Shown here: positions 44,258 to 53,939 of the stretch, piece after piece
Numbering within the stretch: position 1 is the first letter of the stretch
Layout of the letters: every line of letters begins with the position of its first letter
Assembly (NCBI GenBank): GCA_934045075.1
Contig: OW203722.1
Location: 24,411,379-24,475,378, forward strand
Length of the DNA stretch: 64,000 nucleotides
Source of the DNA: Yponomeuta sedellus
Lineage: Eukaryota > Arthropoda > Insecta > Lepidoptera > Yponomeutidae
Direction of reading: 5' to 3'
Position numbers and translations under genes: made by a program
Notes under the pieces: generated by a model
Database searches by the model: none
What the model was told of the DNA's origin: nothing
The model's input: the letters and a program-made list of their open reading frames with translations, nothing else

Positions 44258-44425
44258 TCAAATAAACTTTTGAGGAAACTTAAGTGTCTGTGGTGCTCAC
44301 GTAACTCCGCGTCGAAATTGCTAATCCGCGATGGGCACGCGTAGTGATTAAGCCCATACTTCTTCTGCCAGAAGGCGTGTGCCCTGCAGTAGAACGGAGG
44401 TTCATAGGCTATATAAAACAACTAT
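44258..44425 (+). mobile_element. SINE 3' body related to family D
   Basis: TTTTGAGGAAACTTAAGTGT, GGGCACGCGTAGTGATTAAG and GTGTGCCCTGCAGTAGAACG. Confidence 0.68.
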
Positions 44426-44559
44426 AAAATCAAATTAACCAATTTTTTTTAAACTGCACTTGTGGGCCATATCAAACTCATCCCACCGGCGCACATTTTT
44501 GTTCAAGATATTAGACATGCATGCATTATACTTAAAGTAAATTAAGCACAGACAAGAGA

Positions 44560-44602
44560 ACTTTAATTTCAAGCACCATCTCCAGGTGCTTGAAATTAAA
44601 GT
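44560..44602. repeat. Perfect 18-bp hairpin, 7-nt loop
   Basis: ACTTTAATTTCAAGCACC pairs with GGTGCTTGAAATTAAAGT; loop ATCTCCA. Confidence 0.92.
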
Positions 44603-45026
44603 AAATGTAGTTCCAACCAGGATGCTCTAAGCCTTGGGGTCCTAGAAATAGGACATCACGAATAACTTTCTTAATTTACACCCAATGTTTCAGTTTCCTA
44701 CTATTCAGTAGGAAGTCCGGACAACTTACTGTTGCAGGTTCAATATTTTTCTCCTAATTTTTTGGACAACAATAAGATAAAATTCTTCAAAATCTACGTA
44801 AGTAGTTTTAGAAGACTTGAAGTAACTGTTACCTCCAGGGCTTGGGAGGATCAGCTACATTTTCGATGCATCACCTTTGAAATGTTTTTGCTTACAGCTT
44901 GCACGGGACGATCTTTGCTATTCCCGCCCTCTGGATTTTGTTTATAATTATTTTGTCGACCTCCAAAAACTATTGGTTTTATAAGGGAACACTGTTCGGG
45001 TGCATCTGGGTGTTGCAGGGGAAAAC

Positions 45027-45246
45027 AAATCTTAAAGTGATTATACTATTTTTATTTTTAATTCACTAACCCGTACGTAATACAGAGAATAGTATAAAGA
45101 GGTTCGAAATTTCACTGATGCCGGTGAGTCGCCCATTAGCTCAGTTAGAAAGAGCGCTGGCACGGATAGCCAGAGGTCGCGGGTTCGAATCCCGGCATGG
45201 GTGGAATTTTCAGCCTCTAAATAGGTTTTTAAAATCTTAAAGTGAT
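45027..45246. mobile_element. SINE family B, inverted-segment copy, 15-bp target duplication
   Basis: AAATCTTAAAGTGAT at 45027-45041 recurs exactly at 45232-45246. Inside, the distal tail lies minus-oriented at the left (TATACTATTTTTATTTTTAA...AACCCGT). The body with the tRNA-like region runs plus from ACGTAATACAG to AATAGGTTTTTAA. Relative to the collinear copy at 10972, one segment is inverted. Confidence 0.92.
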
Positions 45247-45755
45247 CCACCGCAATTCTGGCTGATGGTACATGGAATTTTCACAATAAGCTACGAATTG
45301 CAGCTGTATAAAACTCGGCCCTGTACTAACACGTAAACTGAAACTACTTAGAAGTTTATGAAGAAAAGTTAGCTTTCACTTTTCAACAAAGTAGAACCAG
45401 AACATATCTTCAACTATACCTACAACAATTTAACCTGAATTGAAGGTTAAAGCAAAGTTGAAGGTTTAATGAGGTTAAAGAAGAACATAGTTTTTTTTAG
45501 AATTCCGAGCTCCAGACTTTGAAAACAACCTTCAGGGTTTCAACTTCCATTCGGTTCGACTGAAACGCCGAAACTATTAGCGCGAAATATGTTACTTTAC
45601 AATAGTTTCGTCAAAAAGATAAATTAATTGAGCACCGCGTAGCGCCTAAAGGGTAAGTTAAGAAGTTTATCAAAATCGTAGCAACTCGCAAACCTCAGCG
45701 CGTCTCAACGTAAGTGTTCCTCATGGCCGCGGGTTGCTAAAAAATCAAAGTTTAT

Positions 45756-46093
45756 TATACTATTTTTTATTTTTAATGCACTAACCCGTGCTAAGGACAA
45801 CGGGTTAGTGCATTAAAAATAAAAAATAGTATAATCATGTGGGTACAGTGATACCATTCCGATGTAAAAACCTAACTGCAAAGTAGGTAGTTGGGGCTGT
45901 AAGTGATGATGCAGATGTCGCTGCCTGTACGTAATACAGAGTATAGTGTAAAGAGGTTCGAAATTTCACTGATGCCGGTGAGTCGCCCATTAGTTCAGTT
46001 GAAAAGAGCGCTGGCACGGATAGCCAGAGGTCGCGGGTTCGAATCCCGGCATGGGTGGAAATTTTAGCCTCTAAATAGTTTTTTAAAATCATG
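45756..46093. mobile_element. SINE family B, inverted copy with two distal tails
   Basis: Minus tail 45758-45800 (TTTTAATGCACTAACCCGTG, CTAAGGACAA) meets a plus tail (CGGGTTAGTGCATTAAAAAT), which continues into the full body, tRNA-like region and CTCTAAATAGTTTTTTAA. Two tails again suggest a dimeric template. The frame at 45835-46113 (THAGIRTRDLWLSVPALF-type) is antisense read-through. Confidence 0.87.
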
Positions 46094-46113
46094 GTTGATT
46101 TTGCTGACGCCAC

Positions 46114-46381
46114 CTACCCCAAAAGATTGCTCTGAACAGGTTGCGAATAGTTTTCATTGGTTTAAACTGGTTATGCTGTCTTTACAGATGTATAGCTAGT
46201 TTAAAACTACGACTTTGAACCCGGATGAGGCTATACAACTTTTGGACACGGCGATTTGACGTCAGGTCTAAAATCGTTCAAAATCGTAGTTTAAACTCGC
46301 TGTAACTCGGTATAGACAGCATAACCAACGAAAACCAGTGGAAACTAGTCGCAACCAATTCAAAGCTACCTTTTGGGGTAG
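46114..46381. mobile_element. Foldback MITE, 268 bp, about 95-bp TIRs
   Basis: CTACCCCAAAAG at 46114 faces CTTTTGGGGTAG at 46381; the arms stay complementary to about 46210 with perhaps 80% identity (GGTTATGCTGTCTTTACAG against CTATACAGACAGCATAACC-like sequence). No clear target duplication. Confidence 0.72.
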
Positions 46382-46759
46382 ATTTTTTGGAAATCCACGG
46401 CCCTGATGTACACCAGCGTACCCTTCAGGATATAGGCTAGAGTTCTTGTGTTCAAAAAGGATTCATATACAAATAGGGGTGAAAATATCGCGGCACCAAC
46501 TTCCAGCTCTAAGACCGTGGCATTAGTTATTCTATCGAAAGCCGATATTTAATTTGGACACAGCGAAATCCCGCGCTTTGTTCCCGACGGTACGTTCCGT
46601 TATCGCGCGCTCTGCTAGCACAATGGCTGCGTTCCGTTCCGTTTTTCAGGAGCACTTTCCAGCGCGAGCTAAGATGTGTGGAGACTGGGAGCAGCAATTT
46701 GATTGTTCATCACCGAGGTGAATTGTAAGAATTTTGCCGAGACGAAACTTTCTCTTTGA

Positions 46760-46950
46760 CAACGTCGGTGGCGCAGCGGTAGAGCATCTGCCTACCATGC
46801 GAGAGGTCCCGGGTTTGAACTCTGGCTAGGGACAAAAACCCCAGGTTTGGATGTTTACATGATTGTAATGTCGCTCTTTCTGATTCCCACGACACAGGGT
46901 ATCCTAGAGTGGGACTAGAAGCAATGATTGTAGCCTGTATGTAAATGTTA
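46760..46950 (+). mobile_element. tRNA-derived SINE, family E
   Basis: AACGTCGGTGGCGCAGCGGT (box A), CTGCCTACCATGCGAGAGGT, box-B-like GGGTTTGAACTCTGG, then TTACATGATTGTAATGTCGC and GACACAGGGTATCCTAG. Confidence 0.87.
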
Positions 46951-47335
46951 TGTTATTTCATTATTGCAAGAACACCGCGTGACGTCACGTTTAGGTAAAC
47001 ATTTGTTTACTTTCTTTGGCTGCGCGTCTCACAAAGCTAATACTTAAGTAACGTTCTGCCTTGTGACAGCACTACAATCGATTTAACCTTACTTGTACAA
47101 TTTAGTAAACAAGATTGTAACCTCAACCTTGACTTCGTGCACTGTTGGTGTCAAAACTAGATATTTTCTCGCAAGTTCATGAAATTTGCTTACGAAATTG
47201 ACAGCGTGTTATTTGAAATAGTGTCCCAGGTTAGTTCATAAATGAGAATATGGCAGTTTTTGACTAAGAAGTCATACTTGCCCGGTTGAATCTTGTTTAC
47301 TAAAATGGAAAAGTAAGGATAAATAGATCGTACAG
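46951..47335. other. No supported gene
   Basis: Nothing recognised; the minus frame at 47190-47375 ends inside a transposon copy. Confidence 0.35.
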
Positions 47336-47337
47336 TT

Positions 47338-47650
47338 AAGTATTTACTTTTTTGAATTGATTCTTTCGTAAGCATAACACATTGTAGACTTTTAGTCCGG
47401 ATCTACTTACGGGTGTTGTTATATCAGAAGAGTCCGACCAGGTTTCGCTCCAATTCGAGCTCGAGACGGAGCTCGCGTCGTCGGTTGCTCACGAGTTCAC
47501 GGTTGCACGAGACGAGCAACCGACGACGCGAGCTCCGTCTCTGCTCACCATGATTAAGCTCTGCAAATCGGAGCGAAACCTAGTCGGACTCTTCCGATAT
47601 AACAACACTCGTAAGTAGATCCGGACTAAAATTCTACAAAGTATTTACTT
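47338..47650 (-). mobile_element. Family H palindromic retroelement, 289 bp, 12-bp target duplication
   Basis: AAGTATTTACTT at 47338-47349 recurs at 47639-47650. The minus-sense tail (GAATTGATTCTTTCGTAAGC) lies left. Two inverted arms share CCGACGACGCGAGCTCCGTC and meet around a spacer (47489-47513) different from that at 40333. The inverted arm ends at the fixed site (ATTCTACAA). Confidence 0.92.
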
Positions 47651-47654
47651 AGCG

Positions 47655-48085
47655 AAATTCTCTATAGTATAGCTAACTTTTCCTAGCTTACAGTGGCACG
47701 ATGTCTCATAAGGCGGGAATGGAAAGCTAACGATAAACAGGGCTTTGCTGGACCCATAGAGGGTCTTTATACGAAACAATTGTTCGCAGAATAGAGTGTT
47801 TAAGTTTGTTTTTTTTTCTCTATATTTTGCATTTGCTTTTCTCTCACTCCTATTTAACTGCAGCCATATTGTTTCGGGTACCGCCTTAAAGCTCCTTTCA
47901 GTGGAATTTCAGAAGAAAAGATAATAAAAATTATATTACAAAAAAAACCACACGAAAAATTACTCACAACGGTGACCTGATTACGTAGTTATGTGGAAAA
48001 ATAATGCGTCAGTTAGCTAAGGTAAAATTATGTTTAGCTAATAAACAATAATATGTTTGAGCATTGCATATCAATTAACATAACG
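47655..48085. other. No gene or clear repeat seen
   Basis: A+T-rich; nothing recognised. Confidence 0.35.
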
Positions 48086-48094
48086 TAACTATTA

Positions 48095-48246
48095 CATACA
48101 GGCACATACATTCATGTATGTGCCTGTATGTACGACATCACAAACATGTAAACATCCAAAACCAGGGTTTTTTTTTGTCTCCAGCCGGGATTCGAACCCG
48201 GAACCTCTTGTATGGTAGGCAGATACGCTACCACAGAGGCTGTTAA
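48095..48246 (-). mobile_element. SINE family E copy capped by a 17-bp palindrome
   Basis: CATACAGGCACATACAT (48095-48111) pairs perfectly with 48114-48130 across a 2-nt loop. The SINE body resumes at ACGACATCACAAACATGTAA through the box-B-like GGTTCGAATCCCGG to the head. The CCACACTAGGATACCC section of the family is missing. Confidence 0.82.
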
Positions 48247-48723
48247 TTAAAAATATACCTGGTGGAAAACCAATGACCTTCCAGCGTCCGTTTATCAGCA
48301 CACACATACCTGAAACAATGAAACAAAAGTTATGAATGCTGATGGTACGACTATTTCTCAGAGATGGTACTTGCGTGTACCTAAATATCAACATGCGAGT
48401 ACTCGAAGCGTCTAGGTACTCTTGTATATATTCTTTATTGCAACTAGTAAATTCGAAATATCATTACATGAAATTTGTTTCATAGGCGAACTTATCTCTA
48501 GGAGAGATCTCTTCCAGCCAACCTTAGCATTACGTGTTAGCCCTAAACGAGCGTCTGAACAAATGAAATAAAAAAGCACACATAAATGAAAAAATGAAAC
48601 AAAATGTATGAATTATAATGGTATGCCTAGTTTGATGTATTTCGTAGAGAAGGTACTTGCGCGTACCTACATATCTACTTGCGTGTACCCTTAATAATTA
48701 GGAGATCTAAGCTTCGGCGGATT

Positions 48724-48829
48724 TACAACAAAAACGAAAAAAAAGCACATTTTAACTGCAGTATAAACACAGTATAACTGCAGTATAAGAACAGTTAGGT
48801 GTGCTTTTTTTCTTTCATTTGGTTGTAAA
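48724..48829. repeat. Imperfect foldback of about 105 bp
   Basis: TTTACAACAAAAACGAAAAA and AAAGCACA at the left face TGTGCTTTTTTTCTTTC and GGTTGTAAA at the right; the centre repeats ACTGCAGTATAA twice. Confidence 0.6.
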
Positions 48830-49060
48830 GTCTAGATAGTATTTTCTAAGGTTAACACGAGCAGTAGACATAATTAAAACTTTTTTTATACGGATTTATG
48901 CTCGTTTATTAAATTTTTTACAATTAAAAATCCCGGATGACGGAAGTCATCCGGGACCACGGCACCTGAAAAAGTGCCGAAACGTTGGAAAATTGTAAAA
49001 AAAATGTAATAAACGAGCATAAATCCGTATAAAAAAAGTTTTAATTATGTAAAGTCTAGA
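48824..49060 (-). mobile_element. Family J palindromic retroelement, 211 bp, 13-bp target duplication
   Basis: TGTAAAGTCTAGA at 48824-48836 recurs at 49048-49060. The 3' tail (minus sense) TAGTATTTTCTAAGGTTAAC is at the left. Arms with ATACGGATTTATGCTCGTTT and AAACGAGCATAAATCCGTAT face each other. The centre holds CCCGGATGACGGAAGTCATC and GGCACCTGAAAAAGTGCCGA then AACG. Confidence 0.9.
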
Positions 49061-49164
49061 GTTTAGATTACCTAATCGGCTATGATTGTTTTGATTTATT
49101 TCACTCACTACCTCTATACCTACGTATCTAGGTACTCTAAACGAGCGACTTTGTAACACAATAA

Positions 49165-49218
49165 AAATAAAAAGTCTGTAGATCAAAATGTTACTTTTGA
49201 TCTACAGACTTTTTATTT
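49165..49218. repeat. Perfect 24-bp hairpin, 6-nt loop
   Basis: AAATAAAAAGTCTGTAGATC plus AAAA (49165-49188) pairs exactly with 49195-49218; loop TGTTAC. Confidence 0.93.
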
Positions 49219-49219
49219 A

Positions 49220-49549
49220 TTATTATGGAATATTAGTGTACTTATTTAAGCATTCTAAATATTAATTTAACATTTCAATAATTTTTAAATTGCTATGCCA
49301 ATATCGGTAAAACTACATTAGCACTACAATTTTATCCATGTAACATCATAATGTACTGTAATTTATGGCAATAAATGGTTGAATTGAATTGAATACTATA
49401 CGAGTACAACTGTCTCTATTAAACTGATAAAATGCTTCAGATACAGACCAAATACATTTGCAATTAGCCTTCTTATATTGATTAAACAAAACGCATCCTA
49501 ACCTAAATGGGTGTAAATTAGGAAAGTTATTTGTAATGTCCTATTTCTA
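49220..49549. other. No gene or clear repeat seen
   Basis: A+T-rich; nothing recognised. Confidence 0.35.
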
Positions 49550-49695
49550 GGACGATAGTAGAAATACAGAGAATATTGTAGAGGTTCGAAATTTCACTGA
49601 TACCGGTGAGTCGCCCATTAGCTCAGATAGGCAGAGGTCGCGGGTTCAAATCCCGGCATGGGTGGAATTTTTTGCCTCTGAATAGGTTTTTACGA
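49550..49695 (+). mobile_element. SINE family B ending at the internal site
   Basis: From ATACAGAGAATATTGTAGAG through a deleted tRNA-like region to CTCTGAATAGGTTTTT, with no distal tail. Flanks ACGATAGTAG and ACGATATTAG look like a slightly decayed target duplication, so the element truly ends at GGTTTTT. Confidence 0.78.
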
Positions 49696-49711
49696 TATTA
49701 GCAGTAATAGT

Positions 49712-49972
49712 AATTAGTTAGACCTGAGATTTGCGCTCTTGACCTCATAGTTGGGCCATTGTACGTAGCAAGCGCTGAGGCACGTTAACACTTCAGACAC
49801 TAGGGTTTCCTTACGATGTATTCCTTCACCATTTGCGAGTGGTATTGCTACTATAACTTCACAAATATACATAACTTAGAAAACAAAGTCATTGGTACAT
49901 GCCGGGATTGGAACTCACGACCTCCCGATTGAGAAGCTGGCGTTTTACACTACTTCTGCTACCACCGCTCTT
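49712..49972 (-). mobile_element. tRNA-derived SINE, family D (short form)
   Basis: Minus head AGCGGTGGTAGCAGAAGTAG, box-B-like GTTCCAATCCCGG, ACATCGTAAGGAAACCCTAG, GGCCCAACTATGAGGTCAAG, and the AACTAATTACTATTAC tail at the left. Confidence 0.87.
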
Positions 49973-49994
49973 AACCTAACCCTCAATTGATGGC

Positions 49995-50160
49995 ACCATC
50001 GATCGTGTCGGTGGTCTGCCTACCAACCTCCTTCCCTCCCTTGGCCACCACTCCGATACTGCCCTGGTCCACCGGCCGTCTTCCCTTCTAGCCAAGTGTC
50101 CCGCCCATCTCCACTTTAAGTCTGTGATCCGCTCACCAACGTCTTGGACCTTACTTCAAT
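49995..50160 (-). pseudogene. RTE-clade LINE fragment
   Basis: Minus strand reads ITDLKWRWAGHLARREDGRW then TRAVSEWWPREGR, the conserved LKW.WAGH.AR segment of RTE ORF2, continuing as VGRPPTRS. Confidence 0.85.
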
Positions 50161-50314
50161 TACTAATAATCAATATTGTTGACTTTATATAAAATAATTG
50201 GTTTGCCCATTTTGGAACGTAACTTCATAATTAACTTTTGTATTTTTTGCAGAGGGTAGTAAACTAACAGTTAATGCTTTCAAAGAGATGCCTGTCACCT
50301 CAGTCATCTGAGAC

Positions 50315-50440
50315 CTGCACGGCACCTGAAAAAGTGCCGAAACGTCGGAAAATTGTAACAATGTAATAAACGAGTAAAATCCGTATAGAAACCGTTTTAA
50401 TCATGTCTAGTGCTCGTGTTAACCTTAGAAAATACTATAC
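50315..50440 (+). mobile_element. Family J element, uninverted copy
   Basis: CACGGCACCTGAAAAAGTGC, CGAAACGTCGG, ATAAACGAGTAAAATCCGT, GTTTTAATCATGTCTAGTGC and CTCGTGTTAACCTTAGAAAA in collinear order. Defines the sense strand and distal 3' end of family J. Confidence 0.82.
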
Positions 50441-50725
50441 TTACCAAAGGTGTTAAATACTACAAACAGTTCGAAACGAAATCCGAGAAGAAGACTTTCA
50501 AATGTGTTTTTGAAATCCCTAGCTACGTCTACAATAGCCCTTTCTAACCTGTAACCTGTAATGGCCTGTTCTTTCATTAGAAAAGTTCTAAGAGCGAAGC
50601 CACCAGTGTCTTTTGAGGCTACGAAAAGGCTTACAATATGTAAGACAGTGATGCTCTACGTAGCTACAATTAATTGTTGGAGTAAATAAGATATCTTTTG
50701 GCACCCTTTCTGAAATTCAATGAGG

Positions 50726-51095
50726 TAAGTATGAAGCGCTCGTGGCTTAAGCGAACCAAGTAGTTGGAATCAATCACTTGAATTAAGCAACAACAGGCGC
50801 AGTCAGGTGCAGGATGGGAGACCGTCCCGTGACTACCGCTGGTGGCATTTTTCCGAGCGCTTCTATGCTTCGCAAGGCACGTTAAGCCGTTGGTGCCGGC
50901 TGTCATGTAATGGCAGTCGTTAAGCCATGTCAGAGGCCTTATGGGCGGCTTGATAACTTCTGACAGTAAGGCTCGCCGATGCCTTACAATCCTCCACCAA
51001 CCCGGACTTGGCCCCCGTGGTGGAGTATGGCCTAACCTTCCTGCGATGCAGGAAGAGACCCGTGCTTCAGCAGTGGGGACATACAAGGGTCGATA
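50726..51095 (+). mobile_element. 5S-rRNA-derived SINE, full length
   Basis: Head GAAGCGCTCGTGGCTTAAGC to GGGACATACAAGGGTCGAT. TAAGTATGA flanks both sides (50725-50733 and about 51097-51105; its last bases overlap the head). The 150-codon minus frame spanning it is the longest in the window but is antisense SINE read-through. Confidence 0.92.
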
Positions 51096-51239
51096 TCTAA
51101 GTATGATTTCTGTAATAATCAAATATCTGTATGATTTCTGTTTTTATGTACAATACAGTGTTCTCTATCTATCAAAACACTAGAAGAAGAAGAAACCATT
51201 TATTGTAGCAACAAAAAGACACAGATTTGTTCACCACAT

Positions 51240-51556
51240 CTTCTATGATATAAAAATAAATAGCTGAATGTGTTGGTAAGCGCAAATCTCGAGAGCAGCT
51301 GAACCGATTCCGCTAAATCTTTTTTTTTAATATTCCTTGAAGTAGTACGAGCATGGTTCGCTGGGTCAGCTAGTCTATAATATCAAAATGAATCGCTGGA
51401 TGTGTTGATAAGCGCAAATCTCGAGAGCAGCTGAACCGATTTCTACTTCTTTTTTTAGAATATTCCTTGAAGTTGATGGTTCTTACGGAGAGAAAAATAA
51501 TAAAAAAATATTAAAGAATCAACTGCTAGGCGGTACGAAGTTCGCTGGGTCATCAT
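51240..51556 (+). mobile_element. Two Helitron-like copies head to tail
   Basis: First copy 51240-51376 (internally deleted) ends GGGTCAGCTAG; the second begins at once with TCTATAATATCAAAATGAAT and runs to GTTCGCTGGGTCAT. The exact CTAG|TC junction fits tandem rolling-circle products or insertion at the end of an existing copy. Confidence 0.78.
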
Positions 51557-51654
51557 TTATGTTATAGTTGTAACATAAAATCTTCAAACACAATACAAAA
51601 AAGGGCAAACTACGATTACGATGTCAATGTGGAATGCATCGTCTATCTAGCAAT

Positions 51655-51845
51655 ATCACGTCTGATTACCATTCCAGAGGTCGTGCATTCGATTCCCACT
51701 GACCGTTGTACCTTTGGACTGCCGTACATTGTACAAATCGCCTCAGTCCGGACGTATTTCCATATTTGTAGATTACCAAAGTACAGAGTATCCTGGTTTA
51801 AGGCCACAACAAGTGACTGTATTGCGTGGAAGTCATTATTATTGT
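51655..51845 (+). mobile_element. tRNA-derived SINE, family F
   Basis: Box-B-like TCGTGCATTCGATTCCCACT, ACAAATCGCCTCAGTCCGGA and GAGTATCCTGGTTTAAGGCC. The frame at 51629-51928 is read-through. Confidence 0.72.
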
Positions 51846-51931
51846 TTATTTGTTTACCAAATAATTCAGCAAAACAGCTAAGTTTTTTCGGTCATAAGTT
51901 GGGCTCAAAAAAGGGGTGGGCCAAATAATAA

Positions 51932-51990
51932 TGTGTGTATGTTTGTATGCATGCATGTATGTATGTAAGTATGGATGTATGTGTGTCTAT
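51932..51990. repeat. Imperfect (ATGT)n microsatellite
   Basis: ATGTATGTATGTAAGTATGG-type tetranucleotide run. Confidence 0.85.
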
Positions 51991-51999
51991 ATTTACGTA

Positions 52000-52590
52000 T
52001 GTATGACCGATTCTATGTTTCCTCATAACTCTCTTTTACATAGCCAATGAATTAACCGGATATACTAAAATTGTATATATAGGGTTTTCGCCCATTTGCC
52101 CACTTCTAAACTAAGTTAAAGACAGCCTAAATGCAGACGAACTTTTCTAATAAGACTTCGTTATCAATATAAAAATCCATTACACAAAATAGGGTCCAGG
52201 ACTGAACATCCAATCTTGGGAGTTTACAAGAAGCTACAACGCCACCAATGGTATACTAGGCCACAAGAGCTTATCCTACTTATATTATGAATGCCAGTTT
52301 ATAAACCTGTTTGTTACTCAATCACGCAATAACAACTGAACGGATTTACATGAAACTTGGCGTACGGATAGACAAAGATTTGCTTTAAGACATAGGATAT
52401 TTTATATCACAGTAATCCTACGCATACGAAGTCGCGGAGACAAGCTATTACATGATAATAAATCATGATTTAGGCCAATTACATGAAGCGATCACTCAGA
52501 TGCTGCACAGATACAGATAGGTACTTTGTAATTTATCAAAGATTGGTATACAATACATTTTTTTTTAAAGAGTTCAAATGGTAGGAACAT
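52000..52590. other. No gene; Helitron-like remnant
   Basis: About 52275-52455 (TTATATTATGAATGCCAGTT, CAACTGAACGGATTTACATG, GAAGTCGCGGAGACAAGCTA) resembles another Helitron-like nonautonomous family; ends not fixed. Confidence 0.4.
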
Positions 52591-52597
52591 TGATATT

Positions 52598-52850
52598 TCA
52601 AAAACCTATTTAGAGGCTAAAAATTCCATACATGCCGGGATTCGCACCCGCGACCTCCGGCTATCCGTGCCAGCGCTCTATCCAACTGAGCTAATGGGCG
52701 ACTCACCGGCATCAGTGAAATTTCGAACCTCCTTACACTATTCTCTGTATTACGTACAGGCAGCGACATCTGGCTGAAGTCGATTGCATCACTTACAGTC
52801 CCGACTACCTACTTTGCAGTTCGGTTTTTACATCGGAATGATAACATTAA
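52598..52850 (-). mobile_element. SINE family B ending at the internal site
   Basis: Minus-oriented: upstream body, tRNA-like region, AATAGGTTTTTG with no distal tail. Flanks CATTGATATT and CATTAATATT form a plausible target duplication. Confidence 0.8.
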
Positions 52851-53021
52851 TATTGACTTAATGTTTCTTTTCAGCACATCAAATATGTTCATTTAAAAAA
52901 ATCAATTACTGGCCAAGATTTACTTTTACTAGCCAATAAACAGAGCCAATCTGGAGTTTATATCTTTACTCCTTTTGCCAGTCTAACCCCAGATGCATTT
53001 AAAGCCGACTGTATTTTTCAC

Positions 53022-53270
53022 ATCGTCATCGTCAGGCTATACTAGTCCTCTGCTGGACATACCCCTTCCCTAAAGAGCGCCACTTTGTGCTATCATAGGG
53101 GGTAATGCCCATCATCCCCACGCTGGGCATGCGGGTTGGGATCGCAGTTCGGTGGAATTGTACTGCAGGGGGCACTGCTGCACACCCCCCGGTTTGTATC
53201 CCTTAGTCGCCTTTTACGACACCCGCGGGAAGAATTGGTTTGGTGCTATTCTCTAGGCTGACACCACACA
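53022..53270 (-). mobile_element. RTE-derived nonautonomous element
   Basis: Full-length antisense copy from the CATCGTCATCGTCAGGC tail to GGCGACTAAGGGATACAAAC and CTAGAGAATAGCACCAAACC on the minus strand. Confidence 0.87.
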
Positions 53271-53514
53271 GCAGATTTTTCACAGGAACACAATAATTTC
53301 TTTGCACTTTGCATGAAAGCTTAAACCTTACCCCGCATACGTATAACTTCTAGACTCCAAAGAACACGTGACTCGTCCATTTATTTGTCATCGTAATATA
53401 ATGCATTCATTGAAGAGATTCTACCAACGCATTGTGGTACAACGATGATTGCCCGAACATGGCGATTTAATTTTGTTGCCACTTCAAGTCTACGCGCTCA
53501 CATACATCGAACCT

Positions 53515-53935
53515 TCTAGGCGTCAAATAATAATATTGACCTTTTTGCATCTATTTAATGAGATGATTTATACAGTGTCCAGTGGTATCTTCACTCACAC
53601 GAGATGGGTGACGGGACCATTCCGACGCTGCAGTGCCTGGGACATGAGTTTATAAATGGTGTAGGCTTGCCCAGCACCTATACCATCCTGACAGCTTAGT
53701 CGGCCTAGCCCACAGGAAAGACTAGTCAATACGTGCGGAGCCAACCAAGCCGCGGGTTTCCTCACGATGTTTTCCTTCAATTTAGCATGTGGTATTGCGA
53801 CAACAAATTCGCAAATGTACGTTACTTTGAAATTAAACAAAGTCATTGGTACATGCCCGCACTCGGAATCGAACCTGGGGTTCTCGCTTGCCAGTCCATG
53901 CTCTGCCCACTGAGCTACCACAATCTAGGCGTCAA
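53515..53935 (-). mobile_element. tRNA-derived SINE, family D (long form), 12-bp target duplication
   Basis: TCTAGGCGTCAA at 53515-53526 recurs at 53924-53935, fixing the element as 53527-53923. Head TGTGGTAGCTCAGTGGGCAG and box-B-like GGTTCGATTCCGAG on the minus strand; body as in 11811. Confidence 0.95.
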
Positions 53936-53939
53936 TGGT

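Noticed and set aside
45121..45205. tRNA gene at GCCCATTAGCTCAGTTAG
   Set aside because: The cloverleaf is imperfect (no U at position 33, acceptor mismatch) and it sits inside a target-duplication-bounded SINE.
45835..46113. Frame with THAGIRTRDLWLSVPALF-type peptide, repeated at 20736, 21235 and 45041
   Set aside because: It is the antisense reading of the tRNA-like part of SINE family B, recurring wherever the SINE does.
50670..51122. 150-codon minus-strand frame, the longest in the window
   Set aside because: It lies almost entirely on a 5S-SINE copy; the same peptide arises at 35256, 39461 and 59085 from other copies.
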